Shown here: one piece after another, positions 55,309 to 64,000 of the stretch
How positions within the stretch are numbered: position 1 is the first letter of the stretch
Layout: each line of letters starts with the position of its first letter
Source of the DNA: Actinotalea caeni
Lineage (GTDB): Bacteria > Actinomycetota > Actinomycetes > Actinomycetales > Beutenbergiaceae
Reading direction: 5' to 3'
Length of the DNA: 64,000 nt
Assembly (NCBI RefSeq): GCF_009733795.1
Contig: NZ_WNXX01000017.1
Span: forward strand, 1-64,000
The notes under the pieces: model-generated
The model's input: the letters and a program-made list of their open reading frames with translations, nothing else
Told to the model about the DNA's origin: nothing
Databases searched by the model: none
Position numbers and translations under genes: made by a program

Positions 55309-55986
55309 CTAGCTCCGGATCGGGCCGAGGTCGACCGGTTCGACCTCGGCGTTGTAGCGGTAGAGGCGCGCGGGGCGGTGGGCGCCGCCGGTGCGCATCT
55401 GGTCGGTGGGGACGACGGCGCCGTCGGCCTCGACCTGCCGCCGGAAGTTCGCGGGGTCGAGCCGGGTCTGCCGCACGATCTCGTGCACCTCGCGCAGCTC
55501 GCGCAGGGTGAATGTCTCGCCGAGGAGGTTGTGGGCGATACGGCTGTAGGAGACCTTGGTGCGCAGCCGCCACAGCGCGTACTCGACGACGAGGTTGTGG
55601 TCGAACGCCAGCCGCGGCAGGTCGTCGGCAGGCAGCCAGCGCACGTTCTGCCGTGGTGCCGCGGAGCCGACCTCGTCGGCGCGCACGAGCGCCCAGTAGA
55701 CGACCGAGACGACGCGGCGGCCGTCGGGGGAGCGGTCCGGGTCGCCGAAGGTGTACATCTGCTCGAGGTAGGCCGGCTCGAGACCGGTGGTGTCGGCGAG
55801 CGTGCGGCGGGCGGCGTCCTCGAGGCTCTCGTCGCCGAGCGGCCCGCCCGGCAGCGCCCACATGCCGTCGTAGGGCTCGCGGGTGCGCACGACAAGCGGC
55901 AGCGACAGCACCGGCCGCTCGGCGGAGCCCTCGCGGCGCAGCGCGAAGATCACCGTCGAGACGGCGACCTCGGGTGCTGCGGTCAT
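55309..55986 (-). CDS. nrtR: NrtR: Nudix-domain transcriptional regulator of NAD synthesis
   Basis: NrtR senses ADP-ribose-type NAD metabolites through a Nudix-like domain and represses NAD genes. The 225-residue product has an N-terminal Nudix fold (TREPYDGMWALPGGPLGDESLEDAARRTLADTTGL, a degenerate Nudix box as expected for a non-hydrolase) and a C-terminal winged-helix domain (YSRIAHNLLGETFTLRELREVHEIVRQTRLDPANFRRQVEADGAVV). The ATG at 55986 has AAGGAG eight bases upstream, which rejects the TTG 21 bases further up. It is the first gene of the nadABC run and has palindromes just upstream. Confidence 0.93.
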   Translation of the reverse strand: MTAAPEVAVSTVIFALRREGSAERPVLSLPLVVRTREPYDGMWALPGGPLGDESLEDAARRTLADTTGLEPAYLEQMYTFGDPDRSPDGRRVVSVVYWALVRADEVGSAAPRQNVRWLPADDLPRLAFDHNLVVEYALWRLRTKVSYSRIAHNLLGETFTLRELREVHEIVRQTRLDPANFRRQVEADGAVVPTDQMRTGGAHRPARLYRYNAEVEPVDLGPIRS

Positions 55987-56001
55987 CGCCGGACTCCTTA
56001 G

Positions 56002-56014
56002 GGTCAATGTGACC
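56002..56014. promoter_or_regulatory. Candidate NrtR operator 1
   Basis: GGTCA-ATG-TGACC is a perfect 5-bp palindrome with a three-base centre, 16 bases upstream of the nrtR ATG. It fits NrtR sites, which centre on GTCA...TGAC. Confidence 0.55.
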
Positions 56015-56031
56015 TGAACTCTGCGATCACC

Positions 56032-56050
56032 TTAGTGTCGGCATGACTAG
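56032..56050. promoter_or_regulatory. Candidate NrtR operator 2
   Basis: TTAGTGTCGGCATGACTAG is an imperfect palindrome (TAGT...ACTA with GTC...GAC) 30 bases from operator 1. Confidence 0.4.
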
Positions 56051-56100
56051 AACCGCAACACCCGCTCACGATGCGGGTATCCACCACTCTTCCCGCACAG

Positions 56101-56331
56101 GTTTCAGCCCACTTCTGCCCCTCCGCCGGTTCAACCGCTTCTGCGCGGTCCGGTGCCCCTCGTCCCCGTTCCTGGCCCGCCGTCGGACAAGGTCGATTCG
56201 GGCGTCGGCTCGTGTACGACCGGAGTTGGTGCTGGTGCCCGCTCGGGCGGGGGCGGAAGCGGGTCGAAACCTCGGGAGGGGGCAGGAGTGGGTTGAAACC
56301 TCGGGAGGAGGGGGGCAGGAGTGGGTTGAAA
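56101..56331. repeat. Intergenic 20-base repeat, cluster B (about 5 copies)
   Basis: Forward copies: 56101-56121 (GTTTCAGCCCACTTCTGCCCC) and a degenerate one at 56128-56147. Inverted copies: 56250-56270 (diverged), 56279-56298 and 56312-56331, both reading GGGGCAGGAGTGGGTTGAAA and identical to the inverted copy at 17259-17278. The last three are direct repeats 29 and 33 bases apart, linked by CCTCGGGAGG. The cluster fills the divergent gap between nrtR and the lipoprotein gene. Confidence 0.92.
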
Positions 56332-56351
56332 GCGGGAGGGTGCGGGGGCCG

Positions 56352-56357
56352 TACCAT
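56352..56357 (+). promoter_or_regulatory. -10 box of the lipoprotein gene (leaderless type)
   Basis: TACCAT ends six bases before the GTG at 56364. Confidence 0.5.
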
Positions 56358-56363
56358 GTCCGG

Positions 56364-56912
56364 GTGGCTCGACTCGCATCTCGTCTGACGCACCGTGTCC
56401 TCGCCCCGCTCGCGGGGCTCGCGCTCGCCGGAGCGCTCATGACGGCGTGCGCGCCCGCCCCGGGCGCAGCCGCGACCGTCGACGGCCGGCCGGTCGGGGA
56501 GAACGCGGTCGCGACCGTGGTCGACGAGCTGGCGCCGTACTTCGGCGGCCAGCTGACGCCGACCGACGCGCTGCGCCTGCTCATCACGGCGCCGACCTAC
56601 ATCGACGTCGCCGCCGAGGCGGGTGTCGGCCTGTCCGAGCAGGACGCGGAAGAGGTGCTGCTCTCGCTCAACGAGTCGGTCGGCTCCGAGCGCACCGAGT
56701 TCAGCGACGCCTCGCTGAGCGTGGTGCGCCGCGTGGTCGCCGAGACGACGTTCGCCAGCTCCGAGGAGGGTGCCGAGCTCGCCGACGAGGCCGCGCAGCG
56801 CGTCGCGGACCTCGACGTCACCGTGAGCCCGCGCTACGGCGAGTGGGACGGCTCCGCCGTCTCCTTCAGCTTCCCCGAGTGGATCGAGCAGCCGGCGCCC
56901 GAAGCCGCGTGA
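56364..56912 (+). CDS. SurA-N-like putative lipoprotein
   Basis: The 182-residue protein has a basic N-terminus, a hydrophobic signal (about 10-25) and a lipobox ending ALMTAC, then ATVDGRPVGENAVATVVDELAPYFGG and helical segments resembling the N-terminal domain of SurA/peptidyl-prolyl isomerase lipoproteins, but no parvulin domain. It should be anchored outside the membrane; a chaperone-like role is inferred from the fold only. The GTG follows a -10 box by six bases. Its TGA overlaps the mazG start (GTGA), the usual actinobacterial neighbour. Confidence 0.75.
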   Translation: MARLASRLTHRVLAPLAGLALAGALMTACAPAPGAAATVDGRPVGENAVATVVDELAPYFGGQLTPTDALRLLITAPTYIDVAAEAGVGLSEQDAEEVLLSLNESVGSERTEFSDASLSVVRRVVAETTFASSEEGAELADEAAQRVADLDVTVSPRYGEWDGSAVSFSFPEWIEQPAPEAA

Positions 56913-57598
56913 CCGAGCGGTCCGAGCCGGTCGGGGCGGCGCTGCTGGAGGCGGTCGCCGTCATGGACCGGCTGCGCTCCCCGGGCGGCTGCCCGTGGGA
57001 CGCCGAGCAGACCCACGCCTCCCTCGCGCCGTACGCGATCGAGGAGGCTCACGAGGTCGCCGAGGCCGCGGAGGCCGGTGACGCCGAGGCCCTCGCCGAG
57101 GAGCTGGGCGACCTGCTGCTGCAGGTGCTCTTCCACGCCCGTGTCGCGAGCGAGCGCGGCTCCGACGACCCGCAGCCGGGCTTCGACATCGACGACGTCG
57201 CCCGCGGCCTGGTCGCCAAGCTCGTGCGGCGCCACCCGCACGTGTTCGACGACGCCGCCGAGCTCACGGCCGCGCAGGTGCACCAGCAGTGGGACGCGAT
57301 CAAGGCGGCCGAGAAGCGCGAGCGCACCCACCCGCTCGACGGCATCCCGGTCTCGCTCCCGGCGCTCGCGCGCGCCCAGAAGTCGGTCGGTCGGCTCCGC
57401 AAGGCCGGTGTCGCGCCGTCGAGCATCGTCGAGCCCCTCGGCGATCTCGAGGGCGACGTCGGGACCGACGACGCCGAGCGGCGGATCGGGGAGCGGCTGC
57501 TCGCCGTCGTGGCCGAGGCCGACGCCGCGGGCGTCGACGCCGAGGCGGCCCTGCGCAGCGCCGTCCGCGCCCTGCACGAGCGCCACCGGACCGCGTGA
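56909..57598 (+). CDS. mazG: MazG nucleoside triphosphate pyrophosphohydrolase
   Basis: MazG hydrolyses NTPs, including damaged dNTPs, to NMPs and PPi. The 229-residue product has the MazG signature RLRSPGGCPWDAEQTHASLAPYAIEEAHEVAEA and EELGDLLLQVLFHARVA (the EExxE...ExxD metal site), then a second helical region with KLVRRHPHVFDDA and QWDAIKAAEK. It is a single-catalytic-domain form. The GTG at 56909 overlaps the lipoprotein stop. Confidence 0.93.
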   Translation: MTERSEPVGAALLEAVAVMDRLRSPGGCPWDAEQTHASLAPYAIEEAHEVAEAAEAGDAEALAEELGDLLLQVLFHARVASERGSDDPQPGFDIDDVARGLVAKLVRRHPHVFDDAAELTAAQVHQQWDAIKAAEKRERTHPLDGIPVSLPALARAQKSVGRLRKAGVAPSSIVEPLGDLEGDVGTDDAERRIGERLLAVVAEADAAGVDAEAALRSAVRALHERHRTA

Positions 57599-58990
<1,392 letters not shown>

Positions 58991-59012
58991 CCGGCCGAGA
59001 ACCGCCGTGCGT

Positions 59013-59044
59013 GCAGCCCCGGGACGTCCACGTCCCGGGGCTGC
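59013..59044 (+). terminator. Terminator of eno
   Basis: A perfect 15-bp stem (59013-59027 with 59030-59044), 22 bases after the stop codon. Confidence 0.85.
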
Positions 59045-59066
59045 GCCCGTCTTCTGAGGAGGATCG

Positions 59067-60092
59067 ATGACCAGGACCGTCGTCATCGGAGCGACCGGCC
59101 ACATCGGGACCTACCTCGTGCCGCGGCTCGTCGCCGCGGGCCACGAGGTGGTCGCGGTGAGCCGCGGCAGCTCCGAGCCGTACCAGCCGCACCCGGCGTG
59201 GGACGCCGTCGAGCGGCTCGTCCTCGACCGGGAGGCGCTCGAGGCAGCGGGCGAGCTCGGCGAGCGGATCGCCGCGACGCGGCCCGACGTCGTCGTCGAC
59301 CTGATCTGCTTCACGCCTGCCAGCAACGAGCAGCTGGTGACGGCGCTCGCCGCCGCCGGCGGCGACCCCCACCTCGTGCACATCGGCACGATCTGGACCC
59401 ACGGCCACGCGACCGCGGTGCCGGTCACCGAGGACACCCCGCGCGAGCCGGTCGGACGCTACGGCACCGACAAGCTGGCGATCGAGCGCGCCCTGCTGGG
59501 CGAGGACGGCCGGGTGCGGGCGACCGTGCTCCACCCCGGACACATCGTCGGCGCCGGCTGGTGGCCGCTCAACCCGGCCGGCCACTTCTCGCCCTCCGCG
59601 TTCGAGATCCTCGCGCGCGGCGAGGAGCTGGCGCTGCCGAACTTCGGGCTCGAGACCGTGCACCACGTGCACGCCGACGACATCGCCGCCCTCGTGATGG
59701 CAGCGCTCGCCCGGCCCGAGGCATCGGTCGGCGAGGCGTTCCACGCCGTCTCGCCGCAGGCGCTCACGCTGCGCGGCTACGCCGAGGGGATGGCGCGCTG
59801 GTTCGGGCACGAGCCGCGGCTGCGGTTCGCGCCGTTCGAGCAGTGGGCGGCCGAGCAGCGTCCCGAGGACGCCGCGGCCACCTTCGAGCACATCTCGCGC
59901 AGCCCGAGCTGCTCGATGGCCAAGGCCGAGCGGCTGCTCGGGTTCGTGCCGCGGTTCGGCTCGCTCGCGGCGGTCCAGGACGCGCTGGCCTGGCAGGTGG
60001 CGCAGGGTGCGCTCGACGTCGAGGCCGCGGCACCGGGCAGTCCTGCCCGCGACGCGCGCCCGCCCGCCTCACCCGGTTCGCCGCTCACCTGA
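59067..60092 (+). CDS. NAD-dependent epimerase/dehydratase (extended SDR)
   Basis: The 341-residue Rossmann-fold protein has the dinucleotide motif VIGATGHIGTYL (about 6-17), a catalytic YxxxK in GRYGTDKLAIERAL, and VLHPGHIVGAGWWPLNPAG plus HVHADDIAALVMAAL typical of extended SDRs acting on nucleotide sugars. The substrate is unknown. GAGGAGG precedes the ATG. It sits between eno and the ftsB/divIC gene, where most actinomycetes have no gene, so it may be a local insertion. Confidence 0.83.
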   Translation: MTRTVVIGATGHIGTYLVPRLVAAGHEVVAVSRGSSEPYQPHPAWDAVERLVLDREALEAAGELGERIAATRPDVVVDLICFTPASNEQLVTALAAAGGDPHLVHIGTIWTHGHATAVPVTEDTPREPVGRYGTDKLAIERALLGEDGRVRATVLHPGHIVGAGWWPLNPAGHFSPSAFEILARGEELALPNFGLETVHHVHADDIAALVMAALARPEASVGEAFHAVSPQALTLRGYAEGMARWFGHEPRLRFAPFEQWAAEQRPEDAAATFEHISRSPSCSMAKAERLLGFVPRFGSLAAVQDALAWQVAQGALDVEAAAPGSPARDARPPASPGSPLT

Positions 60093-60106
60093 GGGAACAT
60101 GGGTCG

Positions 60107-60679
60107 GTGAGCTCCCGTCGTCCTGCCGCGCCCCGAGCCGCAGCCGCACGCTCCGCTGCCGCCACGGCGGCGCGCCGGCCCCCGCGCCCCGCGCGACCGG
60201 GCGCACGGCCCGGGAGCGCCGCGAGCAGCCGCGCCACCACGCGCCGCAGCCAGCCCGCACGACCCGTGGTCGAGCAGCCGGAGGAGCCGCGCCAGGTCAC
60301 CGTGCGCGCCGTGATGCTGTTCGTCGTCATCCTCGTGGCGTTCGTCGTGCTCGCGCCGACGATGCGCGGCTACCTCGTGCAGCAGGAGCAGCTGCGCGAG
60401 CTCAACGACGCGATCGCCGCCTCCCGGGAGCGCACCGCGGCGCTGGAGAGCGCGATCGAGCGGTGGAGCGACGAGCAGTACGTGCAGTCGCAGGCGCGCG
60501 ACAGGCTCGGCTTCGTCATGCCGGGGGAGACGCCCTTCGTCGTCGTCGACCCCGAGACCGTCACCGGCGAGGAGGTCGCCGCCGACGGCGAGGACGGCCC
60601 GGTCACGATGCCCCGCACGGGCCCCTGGTACCTGACCGTGTGGGACTCGGTCCAGGTCGCCGGCGAGGTCGGCGACTGA
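60107..60679 (+). CDS. FtsB/DivIC septum-formation initiator
   Basis: FtsB/DivIC is a small bitopic protein of the FtsQLB divisome complex. The 190-residue product has an Ala/Arg/Pro-rich cytoplasmic N-terminus of about 60 residues, one membrane helix (about 66-87), a coiled coil (QQEQLRELNDAIAASRERTAALESAIERW) and the conserved YVQSQARDRLGFVMPGETPFVVVD. An acidic tail follows. The DUF501 gene overlaps its stop (TGATG). Confidence 0.9.
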   Translation: MSSRRPAAPRAAAARSAAATAARRPPRPARPGARPGSAASSRATTRRSQPARPVVEQPEEPRQVTVRAVMLFVVILVAFVVLAPTMRGYLVQQEQLRELNDAIAASRERTAALESAIERWSDEQYVQSQARDRLGFVMPGETPFVVVDPETVTGEEVAADGEDGPVTMPRTGPWYLTVWDSVQVAGEVGD

Positions 60680-61167
60680 TGCCGCAGGTCAGCGAGCAGG
60701 ACCTCGCGGTCGTCGCCGAGCAGCTGGGTCGCCCGCCGCGCGGGGTCGTGGAGGTCGCCGCGCGCTGCGTGTGCGGCCGCCCGCTCGTGGTGCGCACGGC
60801 GCCCCGGCTCGAGGACGGCACCCCGTTCCCGACCACCTTCTACCTCACGTGCCCGCCCGCCGTCGCGGCGGTGAGCACGCTCGAGGCGAGCGGTGCGATG
60901 AAGGAGATGACGGCGCGGGTCGCCGACGACGCCGACCTCGCCGCCGCCTACCGCGCCGCCCACGAGGACTACCTGCGCCGCCGCGCCGAGCTCGGCGAGG
61001 TGCCCGAGATCGAGGGCATCAGTGCCGGCGGCATGCCGGATCGCGTCAAGTGCCTGCACGTGCTCGTCGCGCACTCCCTGGCCGTCGGGCCGGGCGTCAA
61101 TCCGTTCGGGGACGAGGCGCTCGAGCGCATCCGCGACACCTGGCGCCCCGACCGCTGCACCTGCTGA
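60679..61167 (+). CDS. DUF501-family protein
   Basis: The 162-residue protein matches DUF501: CVCGRPLVVRTAPRLEDGTPFPTTFYLTCP near the start, GISAGGMPDRVKCLHVLVAHSLAVGPGVNPFGDEAL, and a Cys-x-Cys end. The conserved Cys and His residues suggest metal binding. Function unknown. It sits in the conserved actinobacterial order ftsB/divIC-DUF501-ppx and is translationally coupled to the divisome gene. Confidence 0.9.
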   Translation: MPQVSEQDLAVVAEQLGRPPRGVVEVAARCVCGRPLVVRTAPRLEDGTPFPTTFYLTCPPAVAAVSTLEASGAMKEMTARVADDADLAAAYRAAHEDYLRRRAELGEVPEIEGISAGGMPDRVKCLHVLVAHSLAVGPGVNPFGDEALERIRDTWRPDRCTC

Positions 61168-61227
61168 GCGGCTCGGGCGCCGGTCCGAGGTGCGAGGCGT
61201 ACCGCGAGAGGTGCGAGAGTAGGGCCC

Positions 61228-62193
61228 GTGACACGCGTGGCAGCCATCGACTGCGGGACCAACTCGATCCGACTCCTCGTCGCTGACGCCACGACCGGGC
61301 CGGACGGAGCCGCGGAGCTCAGCGACGTCGTCCGCCTCATGGAGGTCGTGCGGCTCGGCCAGGGCGTCGACCGCACGGGTGAGCTCGCGCCCGAGGCGCT
61401 CGAGCGCACGCTGGCGGCGACCGACACCTACGCCGCGCTGTGCGAGGAGCACGGCGTCGAGGCGGTCCGGTTCGTGGCGACGTCGGCGACGCGCGACGCC
61501 CGCAACCGCGACGTGTTCGTCGACGGGGTCCGCGAGCGGCTCGGCGTCGAGCCCGAGGTCATCTCGGGCACCGAGGAGGCGGCGCTGAGCTTCGCCGGTG
61601 CCGTGCGTGCGCTCGCGCCCGAGGACGGCCCGGCGCTCGTCGTCGACATCGGCGGCGGGTCCACCGAGCTCGTCCTCGGCGACGTCGGCCCGACCGCCGG
61701 CCCGCCGACCGCCTCGACGTCGCTGGACATGGGCTGCGTGCGGATGACCGAGCGGCACCTCGCCACCGACCCGCCCACCGCCGAGGAGATCGCCGCGGCC
61801 GAGCGCGACGTGCGCGACGCGCTCGAGTCCGGCGCCGCCGTCGTCCCGCTCGGCGGGGTGCGCACGCTCGTCGGCGTCGCCGGCTCGGTGACGACCGTGA
61901 CCGCCCATGCGCTGCACCTCGACCGTTACCGCCCCGAGGCGATCAACGGCGCCAGGCTGCCGGTCGCCGACGTCCTCGCCGCGTGCGAGGAGCTGCTGCA
62001 CGCCACGCGCGCCGAGCGCGCCGCGCTGCCCTACATGCACCCGGGGCGTGTCGACGTCATCGGGGCGGGCGCGCTCGTCTGGGCCGAGGTGGTGCGCCGG
62101 GTGGCGGCCGACAGCGGCATCGACACCGTCGTCGCGAGCGAGCACGACATCCTCGACGGCATCGCGCTGTCGGTGCTGGGCCGGCTCGCCTGA
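61228..62193 (+). CDS. ppx: Exopolyphosphatase/GppA-family phosphatase
   Basis: The 321-residue protein is a two-domain actin-fold Ppx/GppA phosphatase, which releases phosphate from polyphosphate or hydrolyses pppGpp. Diagnostic motifs: VAAIDCGTNSIRLLVAD (phosphate loop 1), FVATSATRDARNRDVFVDGV, VISGTEEAALSF and VVDIGGGSTELVLG (phosphate loop 2), GVAGSVTTVTAHAL and the C-terminal GRVDVIGAGALVWAEV. It is the short actinobacterial form without the HD-like domain. Confidence 0.93.
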   Translation: MTRVAAIDCGTNSIRLLVADATTGPDGAAELSDVVRLMEVVRLGQGVDRTGELAPEALERTLAATDTYAALCEEHGVEAVRFVATSATRDARNRDVFVDGVRERLGVEPEVISGTEEAALSFAGAVRALAPEDGPALVVDIGGGSTELVLGDVGPTAGPPTASTSLDMGCVRMTERHLATDPPTAEEIAAAERDVRDALESGAAVVPLGGVRTLVGVAGSVTTVTAHALHLDRYRPEAINGARLPVADVLAACEELLHATRAERAALPYMHPGRVDVIGAGALVWAEVVRRVAADSGIDTVVASEHDILDGIALSVLGRLA

Positions 62194-62194
62194 C

Positions 62195-62863
62195 TCAGTC
62201 GCCGAGATCCTCGTAGACGAAGGCGGGGATCGCGTCCGCGACCTGGGCGAGGAGGGTGGCCCGTCGCAGCACCTCGTCCGCGGCGGGGACGCCGGGCCGG
62301 ACGCTGATCAGGTGGTCGCCGATCGCCTGCACCGTCGCGTCGTCGGGCAGCTGCTGCACGAGGGCGATCACCCGCGGCGTGAGCACGGCGTGGGCGTGCC
62401 GGTCGTCGTCGGTGCGGATGTCGCGCGCCTGGTTGAACGCGCTCGACTCGACGTCGACGTGCGAGGCGGTGACGCCGTCGCCGACCACGTTGATGGTCGG
62501 CAGCGACCCCGGCAGTCGCACCGCCACGAGCGAGTGGGCGATCCCGGAGGTCGTCGAGCGCGCGCGCCACGCACCGCGGGTGGTCGCCCAGCCGCGGCCG
62601 TCGGTGCGAGCCGCGAGGGCCTCGCGTCCCTCGGTCCGCCACCGCACCACCCCGCTCGCTCGCCTGACGAGCCCGGTCAGCCCCAGCCGCCGCAGCAGCT
62701 CCGGCCCGGGCGGGCCAGCCGCGAACGGGGCCCGCCCGGCGACGATGTCGGTGTCCGCCGAGGAGCCGCTCGCCCGGCGCGCGAGGACGACCGCTGCGAC
62801 CACCGCGACGAGCGCACCCCCGACAGCGACCACGAGCACGGGGACCAGCCATGTCGTCTGCAT
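62195..62863 (-). CDS. Hypothetical membrane-anchored protein
   Basis: I do not recognise a family. The 222-residue protein has one N-terminal membrane helix (about 5-28) followed by a soluble domain (about 95-215) that starts with a beta-rich part (SLVAVRLPGSLPTINVVGDGVTAS) and ends in helices. It converges on ppx with a one-base gap. Confidence 0.55.
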   Translation of the reverse strand: MQTTWLVPVLVVAVGGALVAVVAAVVLARRASGSSADTDIVAGRAPFAAGPPGPELLRRLGLTGLVRRASGVVRWRTEGREALAARTDGRGWATTRGAWRARSTTSGIAHSLVAVRLPGSLPTINVVGDGVTASHVDVESSAFNQARDIRTDDDRHAHAVLTPRVIALVQQLPDDATVQAIGDHLISVRPGVPAADEVLRRATLLAQVADAIPAFVYEDLGD

Positions 62864-62925
62864 GGGTCACGATCGTGCCATGCGCGGTCGTCGCTGCCGG
62901 GGGTGCAGGGATCGTCGAGGACGTC

Positions 62926-64000
62926 CTACTCGAGCCAGATGTAGCGCGCGATCAGCAGCGCGGCGAGGAGGTACAGCAGCCAGCTGCTCTCCTTGAACCG
63001 GCCGGTGAAGACCTTGATCAGGGCGTAGGAGATGATGCCGAACGAGACGCCGTTCGCGATCGAGTACGTGAACGGCATCGTCACGATCGTGAGGAACGCC
63101 GGCACACCCTCGGAGACGTCGCTCCAGTCGATCCCCTTGACGCCCTCCATCATGAGCGCACCGACGAGGATGAGGGCCGGCGACGTCGCCGCGCTCGGCA
63201 CCGCGCCGACCAGCGGCCAGAAGAACATCGCCACGACGAACAGACCACCGGTGGTGACCGCCGTCAGGCCGGACCGGCCGCCCTCCTCGACACCGGCCGC
63301 GGACTCGACGTACGCCGTCGTCGTCGAGGTGCCCATCGCGGCGCCGAAGATGGCGGCGAGGCCGTCCATCGAGAACAGCGTCTTGGCGCGTGGCATGTCG
63401 CCCTTCTCGTCGATGAAGCCTGCACGGTGCGCCAGGCCGGTCAGCGTGCCGGTCGCGTCGAAGAAGTCGACGACGAAGAACGTGAGGATCACGGTGATCG
63501 CCGAGGTGACCAGCATGCCGGGGCTCACGTCGAGGTGGCCCGGGTTGAACAGCCCGCCGAAGTCCATCTGGAAGGCGAGGTCGCCGGGCCAGAACGGCAG
63601 CGCGACGATGCCGTCGCCGAAACCCGCGAACGGCACCAGGTTGTCGCCGTCGACGTAGACCGCCAGCCGGAAGACGATCGCGATCGCGGTCGTGGCGAGG
63701 ATGCCCCACAGGATCGCGCCGGTGACCTTGAGCTTCATGAGGATCGCCGTGATGACGAGGCCGAGCAGCGCCAGCCACACGGTGGGCGAGCCGAAGTCGC
63801 CGAGCGCGACGGCCGTGGCGTCGTTCGCGACGACGATGCCCGCGTTCTTCATGCCGATCAGCGCCAGGAACGCGCCGATGCCCGCGGTGATGGCGAGCTT
63901 GAGCGACATCGGCAGCGCCTGCACGATCGCCTTGCGGGCGCCGATGACGCTGAGGACGACGAACAGCACGCCCGAGATGAACACCGCGGCCAGCGCCTGC
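62926..64000 (-). CDS. NCS2-family nucleobase permease (AzgA/PbuG type), 5' part outside the window
   Basis: The visible C-terminal part of about 358 residues belongs to the adenine/guanine/hypoxanthine proton symporters. It shows IGARKAIVQALPMSLKLAITAGIGAFLALIG, FVVDFFDATGTLTGLAHRAG, MGTSTTTAYVESAAGVEEGGRSGLTAV and PFTYSIANGVSFGIISY, all typical, with about eight membrane helices. The frame stays open to base 64000, so the N-terminal helices lie beyond the edge. It most likely imports hypoxanthine, guanine or adenine. Confidence 0.93.
   Translation of the reverse strand, partial: QALAAVFISGVLFVVLSVIGARKAIVQALPMSLKLAITAGIGAFLALIGMKNAGIVVANDATAVALGDFGSPTVWLALLGLVITAILMKLKVTGAILWGILATTAIAIVFRLAVYVDGDNLVPFAGFGDGIVALPFWPGDLAFQMDFGGLFNPGHLDVSPGMLVTSAITVILTFFVVDFFDATGTLTGLAHRAGFIDEKGDMPRAKTLFSMDGLAAIFGAAMGTSTTTAYVESAAGVEEGGRSGLTAVTTGGLFVVAMFFWPLVGAVPSAATSPALILVGALMMEGVKGIDWSDVSEGVPAFLTIVTMPFTYSIANGVSFGIISYALIKVFTGRFKESSWLLYLLAALLIARYIWLE

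Noticed and set aside
56250-56331. Possible CRISPR array from three direct repeats with 29-33-base steps
   Set aside because: The repeat units take up most of each step and the linkers are the same CCTCGGGAGG sequence, not unique spacers. Inverted copies and a second cluster far away fit a dispersed repeat, and no cas gene is present.

Overview
The window is GC-rich DNA from an actinomycete that makes mycothiol. Evidence for this includes a mycothione reductase, a mycothiol-type DinB-fold isomerase, an Rpf (resuscitation-promoting factor), FtsB/DivIC followed by a DUF501 protein and Ppx, NrtR control of NAD synthesis, and many genes with a TANNNT -10 box 6-7 bases before the start codon, which suggests leaderless mRNAs. 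A Micrococcales/Cellulomonadaceae-like genome is the best guess from gene order alone; that placement is weak.

Layout. 1-7 kb: mscL, a SAF-domain protein, an FmdB zinc ribbon with a Ser/Gly tail, a large membrane-anchored penicillin-acylase-family hydrolase, 5-formyl-THF cyclo-ligase, a RimJ-like acetyltransferase, a membrane protein and tRNA-Ala(CGC). 7-17 kb: a nested palindromic repeat, a PPOX-class protein, the run mtr / MmcQ-YjbR / glycosyltransferase (the last interrupted by an in-frame TGA), a Xi-class glutathionyl-hydroquinone-reductase homologue, a GH20 hexosaminidase, an aldo-keto reductase, a PMT-type protein mannosyltransferase and a DoxX protein. 17-23 kb: rsmI and a small companion gene, then a mobile-element scar of about 3.9 kb. 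The scar holds an IS481 remnant fused to an ISL3 remnant, a lipoprotein gene coupled to an internally deleted secreted S1 protease gene, and an IS5-family remnant. 23-29 kb: a membrane protein, nicotinamidase, AlaC-type aminotransferase, folP2-like gene, RibD-like reductase, metG and tatD. 29-34 kb: two DUF348/G5 cell-wall proteins in tandem (one ending in a lysozyme-like domain, one in an Rpf domain), then ksgA and ispE. 34-43 kb: MarR and TetR regulators, a DinB-fold protein, tRNA-Gln(TTG), glmU, prs, a SIMPL protein, a FAD monooxygenase, L25 and pth. 43-49 kb: mfd, a sugar-porter MFS protein and an EF-G-binding FBP protein. 49-56 kb: a seven-gene leftward run, nrtR-nadA-nadB-SRPBCC-nadC-cysteine desulfurase-O-methyltransferase. 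56-64 kb: lipoprotein, mazG, eno, an SDR, ftsB/divIC, DUF501, ppx, a membrane protein and the 3' part of a nucleobase permease.

Most of the window is core metabolism, translation and cell-envelope housekeeping. The items most worth a second look are: two families of short intergenic repeats (one 16-base unit arranged as a nested palindrome, one 20-base unit in two clusters 39 kb apart, both in divergent promoter gaps); the fused IS481/ISL3 scar with every IS boundary at a CTAG; the S1 protease deletion derivative whose stop overlaps the start of a lipoprotein gene; the in-frame TGA in the glycosyltransferase; and matching direct-repeat GTNAC elements (MtrA-like) before both G5-domain genes. 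I did not find a clearly new multi-gene defence or biosynthetic system, a CRISPR array, rRNA genes or an origin.
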